Assembly: GCA_017420605.1 (NCBI GenBank)
Contig: JAFOIS010000262.1
Span: 1 to 23,639, forward strand
Length of the DNA stretch: 23,639 bases
Source of the DNA: Lachnospiraceae bacterium
GTDB lineage: Bacteria > Bacillota > Clostridia > Lachnospirales > Lachnospiraceae
Direction of reading: 5' to 3'
Shown here: positions 13,844 to 22,146 of the stretch, one piece after another
Position numbering within the stretch: position 1 is the stretch's first letter
How the letters are laid out: every line of letters begins with the position of its first letter
Notes under the pieces: generated by a model
What the model was told of the DNA's origin: nothing
Database searches by the model: none
What the model saw: the letters and a program-made list of their open reading frames with translations, nothing else
Position numbers and translations under genes: made by a program

Positions 13844-14791
13844 TTATTTCTTCAGCGCGATGGCCGCTTTCGCCTTCTCGGCGATCTTCGCCGGGGTAAG
13901 GCCGTAGGCTTCGAGGACCGCCGGAGCCTTGCCGCTGCGGCCGAATTCGTCTTCCACGCCGTGGAGGACGACCGGGACCGGGCAGACGCCCGCGATGTAC
14001 TCGGTCACTGCCGCGCCGAGGCCGCCGCAGATGTTGTGCTCTTCGGTGGTGACGATGGCGCCGGTCTCCTGCGCAGCCTTCAGCACGATCTCCTTATCGA
14101 GCGGCTTGATGGTGTGCATGTCGATGACGCGCGCGCTGATGTTTTCCGCCGCGAGGTCAGCGGCCGCCTTCATGGCCATCTGGACCATCATGCCGGTCGC
14201 GATGATCGTCACGTCCGTGCCGTTCTTGAGCATAACGCCCTTGCCGATCTCAAACTTATAATCAAGGACCGTATCGGTCACATTTTCCACCGCCAGACGG
14301 CCGAGGCGCATATAGGCCGGTCCGTCGTAGTTGAGAAGGGCTTCCGTGGCCGCCATCATTTCCGGGCCGTCGCACGGATTCAGGACGGTCATGCCCGGAA
14401 TGGCGCGCATCAGGGCGAAATCCTCGATGCACTGGTGGGTCGCGCCGTCTTCGCCGACGGAAAGGCCGCCGTGCGAACCGATGACCTTTACGTTAAGGCC
14501 CGGATAGCAGATCGAATTGCGGACCTGCTCCCAGCTGCGGCCGGCCGCGAACATCGCGAAGGTGTTGGTGAAGGGCTTCAGGCCGCAGGTCGCAAGACCC
14601 GCCGCGACGCCCTGCATGTCGGCTTCCGCGATCCCCATGTCGAAGAACCGCTCCGGATAGGCTTTCGCGAAGCCGCTCGTCTTGGTGGCGCCGGAAAGAT
14701 CGGCGTCAAGAACCACGAGTTCCGGGTACTTTTCAGCAAGTGCCACAAGCGCTTTTCCGTACGCTTCTCTGGTCGCGATCTTTTCTCCCAT
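13844..14791 (-). CDS. Transketolase, C-terminal subunit
   Basis: This 315-residue subunit holds the pyrimidine-binding and C-terminal domains of a split transketolase. The catalytic Glu that activates thiamine diphosphate is E56 in GIAEADMQG. SHGGLSVGEDGATHQ near residue 110 is the conserved phosphate-site loop. The start at 14791 is chosen because GGAGG lies 9 bases upstream and the ATG comes one base after the stop of the N-terminal subunit; an ATG eleven codons earlier would overlap that gene and has no good ribosome site. Together the two subunits move two-carbon units between sugar phosphates in the non-oxidative pentose phosphate pathway. A role as a related sugar-specific transketolase (for example apulose or another minor sugar) cannot be ruled out from sequence. 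Confidence 0.9.
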   Translation of the reverse strand: MGEKIATREAYGKALVALAEKYPELVVLDADLSGATKTSGFAKAYPERFFDMGIAEADMQGVAAGLATCGLKPFTNTFAMFAAGRSWEQVRNSICYPGLNVKVIGSHGGLSVGEDGATHQCIEDFALMRAIPGMTVLNPCDGPEMMAATEALLNYDGPAYMRLGRLAVENVTDTVLDYKFEIGKGVMLKNGTDVTIIATGMMVQMAMKAAADLAAENISARVIDMHTIKPLDKEIVLKAAQETGAIVTTEEHNICGGLGAAVTEYIAGVCPVPVVLHGVEDEFGRSGKAPAVLEAYGLTPAKIAEKAKAAIALKK

Positions 14792-14792
14792 C

Positions 14793-15638
14793 TTACTCCG
14801 CCTCCAATTCTTTAAGATATGCATCGAGCTCTGCTTCCGCGGTCATGTACTGTTCCTGGTTCGGAGCCGTGCCGTGCCAGCTTGCCTTATCTTCCATGAA
14901 AGAGACGCCCTTGCCCTTGACGGTCTTTGCCAGGATCACAGTGGGCTTTCCCTTGATGGTCGCCGCTTCCGCGAAGGCAGCCTTGATGCAGTCGAAGTCG
15001 TGGCCGTCGATCGTGATGACGTGGCAGCCGAACGATTCGAACTTCTTGTCCTTCGGTTCGGTCGGCATGACGTCCGCCGTCCTGCCGTCGATCTGAAGGC
15101 CGTTGACGTCGACGATGGCGCAGAAGTTGTCGAGTTTATACTTCGCGGCAGCCATCATCGCTTCCCATACCTGGCCTTCCGCGATCTCGCCGTCGCCGAG
15201 GATCGTGTAGACACGGTAATCCTTTTTGTTGATCTTTCCCGCAAGAGCCATGCCGACTGCCGTCGAAACGCCCTGCCCGAGGGAACCGGTCGACATGTCG
15301 ACGCCCTTCACGTAGTTCATTTCCACGTGACCGGACATATGCCCGTCGATACGGCGGAACATGTGCAGCTCCTCCACCGGGAAGAATCCGCGGAGTGCCA
15401 GCACCGGATACATCGCCGGTGCGCAGTGGCCCTTCGACATGACGAAACGGTCGCGGTCCGGATCCTTCGGATTCTCCGGATCGACGTTCATCGTGTCGAA
15501 ATACAGTGTCGTCAGGATGTCAAGACAGCTGAGCGATCCGCCCGGATGTCCAGACGATGCTTCGTACACCATCTGCACGGCCAGTTTACGAGCTTTCGTC
15601 GCTTCGATGGCCAGCTCTTTGTTTGTGCATTTTCCCAT
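14793..15638 (-). CDS. Transketolase, N-terminal subunit
   Basis: This 281-residue subunit binds the diphosphate end of thiamine diphosphate. The motif GDG (148-150) through N179 (VDVNG) is intact, with H31 (SGHPGG) and H71 (SKGHCAPA) as the active-site histidines. The length fits the split-transketolase family rather than the roughly 660-residue fused form. AGAGG lies about nine bases before the ATG at 15638. It is the first gene of a two-gene operon; its stop is separated from the next ATG by one base, so the subunits should be made in equal amounts. The promoter is at 15715-15743, in the gap behind galK. Confidence 0.93.
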   Translation of the reverse strand: MGKCTNKELAIEATKARKLAVQMVYEASSGHPGGSLSCLDILTTLYFDTMNVDPENPKDPDRDRFVMSKGHCAPAMYPVLALRGFFPVEELHMFRRIDGHMSGHVEMNYVKGVDMSTGSLGQGVSTAVGMALAGKINKKDYRVYTILGDGEIAEGQVWEAMMAAAKYKLDNFCAIVDVNGLQIDGRTADVMPTEPKDKKFESFGCHVITIDGHDFDCIKAAFAEAATIKGKPTVILAKTVKGKGVSFMEDKASWHGTAPNQEQYMTAEAELDAYLKELEAE

Positions 15639-15714
15639 ACTTGTGCGCCTCTTTCTTGAACTGAGTTTTTATTTACCACGCGTTTTTCCGACTACGCGCA
15701 AATTCACGATTATC

Positions 15715-15743
15715 ATTATATATGAGAAACACTGAAATAGCAA
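15715..15743 (-). promoter_or_regulatory. Promoter of the split transketolase operon
   Basis: TTGCTA (15743-15738), 17 bases, perfect TATAAT (15720-15715). The leader is about 70 nt. It lies within the 137-base gap between the galK stop and the transketolase start. Confidence 0.7.
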
Positions 15744-15775
15744 CCGGAACGCCCCTTATAAGACAGTCCGGACGC

Positions 15776-16957
15776 TTATCCGACGCGGCGAGCGCCCTCT
15801 CCCGCGCCGAGCACATAGAACGAGGCGTCGTAGCCGATCTCCTTCCGGTAGGCGGCGCCGGCGTTCTTTACGAATCCTTCCACCGCTTCGTTCCGTACGA
15901 TGTTGACCGTGCAGCCGCCGAAGCCGCCGCCGGTCATGCGGCCGCCGATCACGCCCTCCGTATCCCATGCAAGGGACGCCAGCAGATCGAGTTCCGGGCA
16001 GGATACTTCAAAATCGTCGCGGAGCGAGACGTGCGAGGCGTTCATGAGGCGTCCGAATTCCGTAAGCTGTCCGCCGAGGAGCGCCGCTACGGCGCAGCGT
16101 GTGCGTGCTTCTTCCATGACCGCATGCCGCGCGCGGCGGTAACGGTCCGGATCCTTGATGGCACTGCCGATCTCAAGGAATTCTTCCGGCGTCAGCGCGC
16201 AGAGCGACGGAAGGCCGGGCTTTACCGCCTTAAGTTCGGCGAACGCCGTCTCGCACTGGGCACGCCGCTCGTTGTACGCGGAATCCGCAAGGACGTGCGG
16301 TTTGTTCGTATTGACGATCACGAGCGACGCATCCCCGAGATCAAGCGGCACATGCTGATAGGATAAAGACGCGCAGTCCAGGAAGATCGCGTGGTCTTTC
16401 TTTCCCATCGCGGAGGAGAACTGGTCCATGATACCGCAGTTGACACCCACATATTTATTTTCCGCCTTCTGGCCGAGCAGGGCATTCCGCACCTGTCCGC
16501 ATGCAAACCCGTACTGGTCCATGAGCGCCGTACCGACGAGGACCTCGAGCGACGCGCTCGAAGACAGGCCGGATTTGCCCGGAAGCGTCCCGTAGATCGC
16601 CAGGTCAAAGCCGGTATCGCAGATATATCCGTCCCCGGCATACGCCCAGACGACGCCGAGCACGTAGGCGGTCCAGCTGTCCGACGACAGCGGCGCAAAG
16701 ACGTCGGCCGGAAGCTCTTCGACGCCGTTTTCCGGGAAATTGGCGGAAATCAGCCGGATCTTTTTATCCGCGCGCTTCCGGAAAGCGCCGTATGTTCCGA
16801 GCGTCAGCGCGCACGGAAAAACGTGGCCCCCGTTGTAATCGACGTGTTCGCCGATAAGATTCACGCGTCCCGGCGCAAAATAGACGGCGTCCGCCTCCCC
16901 GCCGAAAGCCTCCGCAAAAGTCTTTTTTACTTTGATGACAGCTTCTTCGATATTCAT
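15776..16957 (-). CDS. galK: Galactokinase
   Basis: This 393-residue GHMP kinase phosphorylates galactose to galactose-1-phosphate with ATP, the first committed step of the Leloir pathway. The galactokinase signature GRVNLIGEHVDYNGG lies at 30-44, the ATP-binding GLSSSAS loop at 130-136, the catalytic Asp at 178 (GIMDQFSS), and the third GHMP motif GGRMTGGGFGGC at 338-349. Length is standard. It overlaps the upstream protease gene by ATGA at 16954-16957 and is the last gene of the nagA-yhfC-galK operon. No galT or galE is in the window. Joint expression with NagA suggests use of glycans that contain both galactose and N-acetylhexosamines. No clear terminator follows. Confidence 0.96.
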   Translation of the reverse strand: MNIEEAVIKVKKTFAEAFGGEADAVYFAPGRVNLIGEHVDYNGGHVFPCALTLGTYGAFRKRADKKIRLISANFPENGVEELPADVFAPLSSDSWTAYVLGVVWAYAGDGYICDTGFDLAIYGTLPGKSGLSSSASLEVLVGTALMDQYGFACGQVRNALLGQKAENKYVGVNCGIMDQFSSAMGKKDHAIFLDCASLSYQHVPLDLGDASLVIVNTNKPHVLADSAYNERRAQCETAFAELKAVKPGLPSLCALTPEEFLEIGSAIKDPDRYRRARHAVMEEARTRCAVAALLGGQLTEFGRLMNASHVSLRDDFEVSCPELDLLASLAWDTEGVIGGRMTGGGFGGCTVNIVRNEAVEGFVKNAGAAYRKEIGYDASFYVLGAGEGARRVG

Positions 16958-17808
16958 GTTCCCGTCTCCGTTCTCCGGTCCTGATCCTCATCCGGACCTT
17001 CTTCGTTTTCTTCCTCTTCTATGTGCAGCTTTTTCCAAACCATGAACGCGATGAAACACAGGGCCGCCGAGCAGAGCGCGACCGCACCCTCCGCAAGGAA
17101 AACAGAGGAGGCCGTCGACATGTAGGTCGCGACAAAATCCAGCAGCATATGCAGCGCGATCGCGGTCGGGAAAAGATATCCGTTCCGCTTGTCCTGCACC
17201 GCGAACCAGACCAGGACGGACAGCGCGATGTGCGCTGCGATCGCGAAGACGCGCTCCGCAATGCCGATCAGGAAGATCCGCGGATCCGCTTCCGCAAGCG
17301 TGGTGATCGCCTGCGTGGCCGCCGCGAGATCATCGCCGTTTAGATTTTCCAGGAAAGAAGCGATCTCACCGCTGTTGATCATTCTGGCGGTCAGGATATT
17401 ATTGACCATTCCGAACGTCAGGACGTAGATCGCTTCCGCGCCGCCGTGCCCCGCGCCGTACATGAGCGCGTTGTGATCGTCGTCGGCGTCGTTTCGGAGA
17501 ACGAACCGGAAGGCGGCGTACCGCCCGCACTCCTCAAAAAGTCCCGCCGCGGCTCCCGCATAGAGCGCGTAGATCAGAATATTGGACTGGAGAAAGTTCC
17601 CCGCCGGCGTCCTGAACACCAGCGCATGGAACATATCCTCCAGATAGACCGCAAAGATCGCGAAAACGGCCGCGCCGATGAGGAACGTCATGACCTTCGT
17701 CCCGTCCCGCTTCCGGAAATAATAAAGAAGCGCGAAGGGAATGAGGACGCCGGACACCGCCGCGATCGTCATAAACTGCATGGAAGCCTGTGATACGGTA
17801 TACTCCAT
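16954..17808 (-). CDS. YhfC-family intramembrane metalloprotease-like protein
   Basis: This 284-residue protein has about seven or eight membrane segments. Conserved polar residues fit the YhfC family, distant relatives of CAAX-type (ABI) glutamic or metallo proteases: EE in GLFEECGRY (92-93), H121 and E125 in GAGHGGAEAI, H193 in FAIAAH, and H220 with D224 in LHMLLD. The last 25 residues are strongly charged and cytoplasmic. The start at 17808 has AAAGG eight bases upstream. It is 76 bases behind nagA and overlaps galK by four bases. Substrates of this family are largely unknown, and its place between two sugar genes is unusual. Protease activity is inferred only from the conserved residues. 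Confidence 0.8.
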   Translation of the reverse strand: MEYTVSQASMQFMTIAAVSGVLIPFALLYYFRKRDGTKVMTFLIGAAVFAIFAVYLEDMFHALVFRTPAGNFLQSNILIYALYAGAAAGLFEECGRYAAFRFVLRNDADDDHNALMYGAGHGGAEAIYVLTFGMVNNILTARMINSGEIASFLENLNGDDLAAATQAITTLAEADPRIFLIGIAERVFAIAAHIALSVLVWFAVQDKRNGYLFPTAIALHMLLDFVATYMSTASSVFLAEGAVALCSAALCFIAFMVWKKLHIEEEENEEGPDEDQDRRTETGT

Positions 17809-17884
17809 TGAAACTGCCTTTCCCGGGGGCGCCCCGGTCCCGTCTCATCTCCGGCCGCCGCCTGCTCACCTCCGGAAATGTGCG

Positions 17885-19117
17885 TCATTCCACGGGGATC
17901 TTCACGCCGCGGTTGTACACGGCACGGACGGAAAGGTCGTTTTCATCCAGCAGTACGAAACTCGCCCATTTCCCGGGATCGAGCGTGCCGAACTGGTCTG
18001 AGAGCCCGAGGCACCGGACCGGGTTTTCCGCCGCGCACAGAACGGCGTCGGAGAGCGGAATGCCCATTTCCAGCACCGCGTTCACCATGCCCTGCATCAG
18101 GTTCGCGCAGGAGCCGGCGATCGTGTCGGTCCCTTCCAACGTACACAGTTTTCCTTCCTTGCGGACGGGCTGCCTGCCGAAGAGATAAATGCCGTCCGGG
18201 CGACCGGCGACCGCGAGCGAGTCGCTGATCATAATGATCCGTTCCTTTCCGAGGAAACGGAAGGTCGCGCGCACGACCGGCGCCTTCACATGCACGCCGT
18301 CACAGATGAGCTCCGCCTCCACGTGCGGACAGTCCATCGCCGCCATGACCGGTCCCGGCGCACGGTGCGCGATCCCTTTCATGCCGTTGTAAAGATGCGT
18401 CATATGCGAAACGCCGAGTTCCATCGCGTGGACGGACGTTTCGTAATCCGCCGCCGAATGCGCGAGTGAAATGACCGCGTGTTCCTTTTCCGCCAGAATG
18501 AACTCGTCCGCGCCCGGAAGCTCCGGCGCGAGGTCCATGATCTTATACAGGCCGCCCGACGCGATACGGAGCCGTTCCGCCATAGCCGCGTCCGGCTCAC
18601 GCAGGAAGATCGGATCCTGCGCGCCCCTCTTTTCATAGGAAAAGAACGGGCCCTCCATATGCAGGCCGACGAGGGACGCAAAAACGGGGTCCCGCGGATC
18701 GGCGCCTGTCGGTGACGGTCCGGGATCCGTCCCGTCGTTTTCGGTCACCATGCCGATGTTCTGGCGTTTCGCGAACCGGCAGGCGCTCTGCGCCGCCGCC
18801 GTCAGCGTATCCTCCGCCGCGGTGCTCGTCGCCGGACAGATCTGCGTGATGCCGCTTGCGGCTTCGTAGCGCGCGATCGTCTCGATCGCTTCATCGGTGC
18901 CGTTCCCGACGGTGAAGCCCACGCAGCCGTGGAAATGCAGGTCCGTAAGCCCCGGGATGACGAAGCATCCGGAAGCGTCGACTTCCTCCGATACGCCGCC
19001 GGCGGGGACCTCCCCGGCTTCTTTTACGGACACGAAACGTCCGTCTTTTACATACAGCGTTCTTTCATCGAACGCGCCGCCTTTTACATAGGTTTTTCCG
19101 TTTCTGATCGTAAGCAT
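17885..19117 (-). CDS. nagA: N-acetylglucosamine-6-phosphate deacetylase
   Basis: This 410-residue amidohydrolase converts GlcNAc-6-phosphate to glucosamine-6-phosphate and acetate. Key residues: H61 and H63 (DLHFHG), E155 (HMEGPFF), H220 (LAHSAAD), H241 (THLYNGM) and the catalytic Asp D299 (ISDS). The THLYNGM and HMEGPFF motifs are closer to classical NagA than those of the copy at the left edge. The chosen ATG at 19117 gives the standard N-terminus MLTIRNG, although its ribosome site is weak (GATGGG); a longer frame back to 19213 would cross the promoter. It opens the nagA-yhfC-galK operon. It would accept the product of the NanE/ROK pathway encoded at the right edge. No nagB is visible. 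Confidence 0.92.
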   Translation of the reverse strand: MLTIRNGKTYVKGGAFDERTLYVKDGRFVSVKEAGEVPAGGVSEEVDASGCFVIPGLTDLHFHGCVGFTVGNGTDEAIETIARYEAASGITQICPATSTAAEDTLTAAAQSACRFAKRQNIGMVTENDGTDPGPSPTGADPRDPVFASLVGLHMEGPFFSYEKRGAQDPIFLREPDAAMAERLRIASGGLYKIMDLAPELPGADEFILAEKEHAVISLAHSAADYETSVHAMELGVSHMTHLYNGMKGIAHRAPGPVMAAMDCPHVEAELICDGVHVKAPVVRATFRFLGKERIIMISDSLAVAGRPDGIYLFGRQPVRKEGKLCTLEGTDTIAGSCANLMQGMVNAVLEMGIPLSDAVLCAAENPVRCLGLSDQFGTLDPGKWASFVLLDENDLSVRAVYNRGVKIPVE

Positions 19118-19172
19118 ACTGTCATACCCATCGCTTTCTATGGATGCTCCGGCCGCTTTATCCGGCCGTTCG

Positions 19173-19201
19173 ATTATAACAAGGATCGGGATTTCCCGCA
19201 A
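19173..19201 (-). promoter_or_regulatory. Promoter of the nagA-yhfC-galK operon
   Basis: TTGCGG (19201-19196), 17 bases, TATAAT (19178-19173) preceded by TGT, so the -10 is extended and perfect. Predicted start near 19166. Confidence 0.75.
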
Positions 19202-19231
19202 TGCCGCGGGCAAAATAACGCTCTGCGGAAC

Positions 19232-19300
19232 GGCGCGGTGCAGGTATCCGCCGGAGGCTGCAGACGCATACGCGGCGCGGTGCGGATATCCGCCGGAAGC
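19232..19300. repeat. Pair of 27-bp direct repeats
   Basis: Two copies, at 19232-19258 and 19274-19300, agree at 24 of 27 positions and are 42 bases apart. Both read GGCGCGGTGC, then a variable tetramer, then ATCCGCCGGA. They lie between the nagA promoter and the tRNA-Ser terminator. The right copy contains the palindrome GCGGATATCCGC. Confidence 0.6.
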
Positions 19301-19302
19301 CG

Positions 19303-19355
19303 TAAAATAAGCGAAACGGGGATCACACCGTTTTCGATGGATTCCCGTCTCGCTT
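19303..19355 (-). terminator. Terminator of tRNA-Ser
   Basis: On the minus strand AAGCGAGACGGG (19355-19344) pairs with CCCGTTTCGCTT (19320-19309) over 12 bp including one G-U pair, around a 23-base loop. ATTTTA follows (19308-19303). It begins 9 bases after the tRNA. Confidence 0.7.
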
Positions 19356-19363
19356 TCCGTAAG

Positions 19364-19449
19364 CGGAGAGGAGGGGATTCGAACCCCTGCGCCCTTTCGG
19401 ACAAACGGTTTTCAAGACCGCCTCGTTATGACCGCTTCGATACCTCTCC
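19364..19449 (-). tRNA. tRNA-Ser (anticodon TGA)
   Basis: This 86-nt class II tRNA has acceptor arms GGAGAGG and CCTCTCC, discriminator G (19364) as expected for serine, anticodon loop CTTGAAA with TGA at 19414-19412, a long variable arm (GTTTGTCCGAAAGGGC region) and T-loop GGGGTTCGAATCCCC. CCA is not encoded. It has its own promoter and terminator. Confidence 0.97.
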
Positions 19450-19477
19450 AAAGCGCCGGCTTTTACCGACGTGGTTG

Positions 19478-19506
19478 ATTATAACAGGGTTTTCCGCCTC
19501 ACGCAA
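19478..19506 (-). promoter_or_regulatory. Promoter of tRNA-Ser
   Basis: TTGCGT (19506-19501), 17 bases, TATAAT (19483-19478) with the extended TGT in front. The -10 half closely resembles that of the nagA promoter at 19173-19201. Confidence 0.8.
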
Positions 19507-19529
19507 GAGCGGCGGGGACCCGCGTCTGA

Positions 19530-20603
19530 TCAGAAGTTGATCTTCACGCCGAAGCCCGGCTCGTTATACAGGCGGGCCACGCCGTTTTCTTCCACGAATC
19601 CGCCGGTGATCCCGGCCTTTGCGTCGTCGAAGATATAGTAGCTGTCGCAGTCGGCTTCCGCTGCGCACGAGCGCGACGCGATGAGGCTCAGTCCGGCCGT
19701 GATCGCAAGGCGGCTCTCCATCATGCAGCCGACCATGCAGGTCGCGCCGAAGGCGCCGGCCACGTCGGCGATCTTCAGTCCCGGAAGAATGCCGCCGCAC
19801 TTCATGAGCTTGATGTTCAGGATGTCCGCGCAGCCGCCCGCAAGGAGCGCCGCCGCGTCCTTTTCATCGTGCACGGCTTCATCGAGCATGAGCGCGATCC
19901 CGCTCACTTTCGTCTTCAGCTCCGCCATATGCGCCCGATCCCACCACGGCAGGCACTGCTCTACCGCGTCGACGCCGGCCTTTTTAAAGCCCTCGAGCGC
20001 ATAGACCGCGCGGGATACGTCATATCCCTGGTTCGCGTCCACCCGGAGCCGGACGTCCGGTCCGACCGCTTCGCGGATCAGCGCAAGCGCCCGGATGTCG
20101 TCGTCCGGATCGATCCCGACCTTGACCTTCAGGATCCTGTAGCCGAGATCTTTCACGAAGTGGACCGCCGTTTTCGCCATGTCTTCCGGCGCCATAATGC
20201 CGATCGTGGTATCGTTTTCGATCTCGCCGCGGAATCCGCCGATCAGCTTCCAGACCGGAACGCCGGCCGACTTTCCCATGATATCGTACATGGCAAGGTC
20301 CACGGCGCATTTTGCCGCGCCGTTCCCGGTAAAGGTGTGATCCATCATGAAGTGGATCCTTTCGATCTCGAACGGATCCATCCCGATCATGCCGGGTGTT
20401 ACGGTCCTGAGGAACGCGTCGACCGAGTCGATCGTCTCCCCGGTGACCGGCGAGAACGGGGACGCTTCCCCGTACCCTGTGATCCCCGTATCCGTCGTGA
20501 CCTTCAGGATCATGATCTCCGCCGCGTCGATCGTCGCGAAGGAGATCTTGAACGGCTCCATCCCCACGCGGACCTTTTCCCATCTGATATCTGTGATCTT
20601 CAT
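19530..20603 (-). CDS. Dipeptide epimerase (L-Ala-D/L-Glu epimerase type), enolase superfamily
   Basis: This 357-residue enzyme of the muconate-lactonizing subgroup probably epimerises the second residue of a dipeptide, classically L-Ala-D-Glu from peptidoglycan to L-Ala-L-Glu. The catalytic lysines are K159 and K161 (KVKVG) and K265 (NIKLMKCGG). Metal ligands are D189 (RVDANQG), E215 (VEQCLP) and D241 (LDEAVH). The N-terminal capping domain and the CMMES loop near 293-297 agree with dipeptide epimerases rather than mandelate racemase. The start at 20603 overlaps the hydrolase stop as ATGA, so the two are coupled. It is the last gene of the nanE-ROK-hydrolase-epimerase operon. Family is firm; the dipeptide it prefers is not determined by sequence. 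Confidence 0.87.
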   Translation of the reverse strand: MKITDIRWEKVRVGMEPFKISFATIDAAEIMILKVTTDTGITGYGEASPFSPVTGETIDSVDAFLRTVTPGMIGMDPFEIERIHFMMDHTFTGNGAAKCAVDLAMYDIMGKSAGVPVWKLIGGFRGEIENDTTIGIMAPEDMAKTAVHFVKDLGYRILKVKVGIDPDDDIRALALIREAVGPDVRLRVDANQGYDVSRAVYALEGFKKAGVDAVEQCLPWWDRAHMAELKTKVSGIALMLDEAVHDEKDAAALLAGGCADILNIKLMKCGGILPGLKIADVAGAFGATCMVGCMMESRLAITAGLSLIASRSCAAEADCDSYYIFDDAKAGITGGFVEENGVARLYNEPGFGVKINF

Positions 20604-22072
20604 GCCCGCTCCTTCCTGCGGAACGTGATCTTTTCCGCTTCCTCGGTCCCGAACTGCGCCGTAACGGCGATCACCCTGCCGCCGATATCCGTGCGGATCT
20701 CCGCCGGGAACATCATATCTTCCAGAATGTCCGGTTCGGAAATATAGAAAAACGGTCCCGCGTAGTGTTTCATGTTCACCGTGGCGGTTCCCATCCCGAG
20801 ATACAGCTTTCCGCGTTTTTCGGAGATCACGATCTCACCGTAGCCCTCGTCCTCATATACGCCCGCGATCGCGGCATAGGGAACCGGGCAGGGACGGTCT
20901 TCCGGCTTCTCCCTCCAGATCTTCCGGTTGCCCGACCGGAGCGCTTTTCTGCCCTTTGCATAGAACGCGTCGAGTTCCGCCGCAAAATCATGTCCGCCGC
21001 CGAGTACCGCTTCCGAGACCGCATAACGCATGACGAGCCCGCCGCGGATCACCCCGACGTTCGTCAGGACCGCAAGGGTGAAGTCGTCGTCCTCAAGAAA
21101 GCTCAGATCCGCCATAAAGCCGTCGATATGGCCCCCGTGGTGCACGAGCCGCCGGCCTTCGAAGATCTCCGTCTCCAGTCCGAGCCCGTAGCAGCGGTTG
21201 TTCACGACCGCGTTAAGAGGTTCCGGTTCCCCTTCGTCGCCGCGGATCATCTGCGGCGTGATCATTTCCCGCGCATATTCTTTTTTCAGGATCTCCCTGC
21301 CCTCGAATATGCCGCCGTCCTTCAGCGTGCGGGTCCACCTGGACAGTTCGGCCGTACTCATATAGATCGTGCCCGCCGCTCCCATCGCGCCGATGAACGC
21401 GTGTTCGATATGGCGGTGTTCGTTTTTCTTCTCATTAAACAGATACGGTTCGGCACAGTTTCCGAGCGAACGCGCCTCCGCCGGTGAAAATGCCGCCCGC
21501 GTGATCCCGAGCGGTTCGAATATGCAGCGGCGCACGGCATCCTGCCACGGGCCGCCGGTGATCCGCTGGATGAGGAATCCCGCCAGGGCGAACATCTGGT
21601 TGCTGTACTGCCATTTATAGCGGAACGGCTGCGACGGCGGCAAAAACTGCAGTTTCCGGATGATTTCTTCCTCCGTCAGCGTATCGAGCCTGGCGTACCA
21701 GGAGAGTTCGTGCCGCGGCAGGCCGCAGCGGTGGCAGAGCATATCCCGGACTGTGAGATGGCGCGATACATACGGGTCGTACATCTCGAATTCGGGGATA
21801 AATTTTCTCACCGGATCGTCGAGCGAAAGCCGCCCCTCCCCGGCCAGCACGCAGATCGTTCCGGCGACAATCGATTTTGTGCAGGAACCGATCGCGTAAA
21901 GCGTGTTTTCATCCGGCGCAAGCCCCGTCTCAAGGTCCCGAAGGCCCCCGTTTACGCTGTAGACCGTCCCGCCGTCGTATACCGTGGCGCTGTAGGACGG
22001 AATATGGAAACGCTCCCGGATCCCGTCCAGAAGCTGCTTCATCTGCTCCGGTGTGATCTTTTTCCGGCTCAT
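20600..22072 (-). CDS. Serine hydrolase, beta-lactamase/penicillin-binding-protein fold
   Basis: This protein of about 490 residues has the class C beta-lactamase/DD-peptidase fold. The nucleophile motif is SCTK (S65, K68 counting from the ATG at 22078), the second motif is YSN (158-160), and HHGG near residue 318 takes the place of KTG. The last 120 residues form a beta-rich C-terminal domain as in other esterase/peptidase members. No signal peptide or membrane anchor is visible, so it appears cytoplasmic. The start at 22072 is favoured because GGGGAAAGAG lies six bases upstream; 22078 is possible. It is coupled by ATGA to a dipeptide epimerase and follows a ROK kinase, which fits hydrolysis of imported cell-wall peptides or amino-sugar esters. 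The true substrate is unknown. Confidence 0.83.
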   Translation of the reverse strand: MSRKKITPEQMKQLLDGIRERFHIPSYSATVYDGGTVYSVNGGLRDLETGLAPDENTLYAIGSCTKSIVAGTICVLAGEGRLSLDDPVRKFIPEFEMYDPYVSRHLTVRDMLCHRCGLPRHELSWYARLDTLTEEEIIRKLQFLPPSQPFRYKWQYSNQMFALAGFLIQRITGGPWQDAVRRCIFEPLGITRAAFSPAEARSLGNCAEPYLFNEKKNEHRHIEHAFIGAMGAAGTIYMSTAELSRWTRTLKDGGIFEGREILKKEYAREMITPQMIRGDEGEPEPLNAVVNNRCYGLGLETEIFEGRRLVHHGGHIDGFMADLSFLEDDDFTLAVLTNVGVIRGGLVMRYAVSEAVLGGGHDFAAELDAFYAKGRKALRSGNRKIWREKPEDRPCPVPYAAIAGVYEDEGYGEIVISEKRGKLYLGMGTATVNMKHYAGPFFYISEPDILEDMMFPAEIRTDIGGRVIAVTAQFGTEEAEKITFRRKERA

Positions 22073-22120
22073 GATCATCTCTTTCCCCGCAAAGTCGTTT
22101 TTTTACTGCTTGTTACAGTC

Positions 22121-22142
22121 GTCCCGGCCGTAAGGCCGGGAC
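22121..22142. repeat. Perfect 9-bp hairpin between the ROK kinase and hydrolase genes
   Basis: GTCCCGGCC and GGCCGGGAC flank a four-base loop. No T-run follows on either strand, so it is not a simple terminator. On the minus strand it would form the very 5' end of a transcript from the promoter at 22147-22176, or sit in the intercistronic region of a longer mRNA. Confidence 0.6.
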
Positions 22143-22146
22143 GCAT

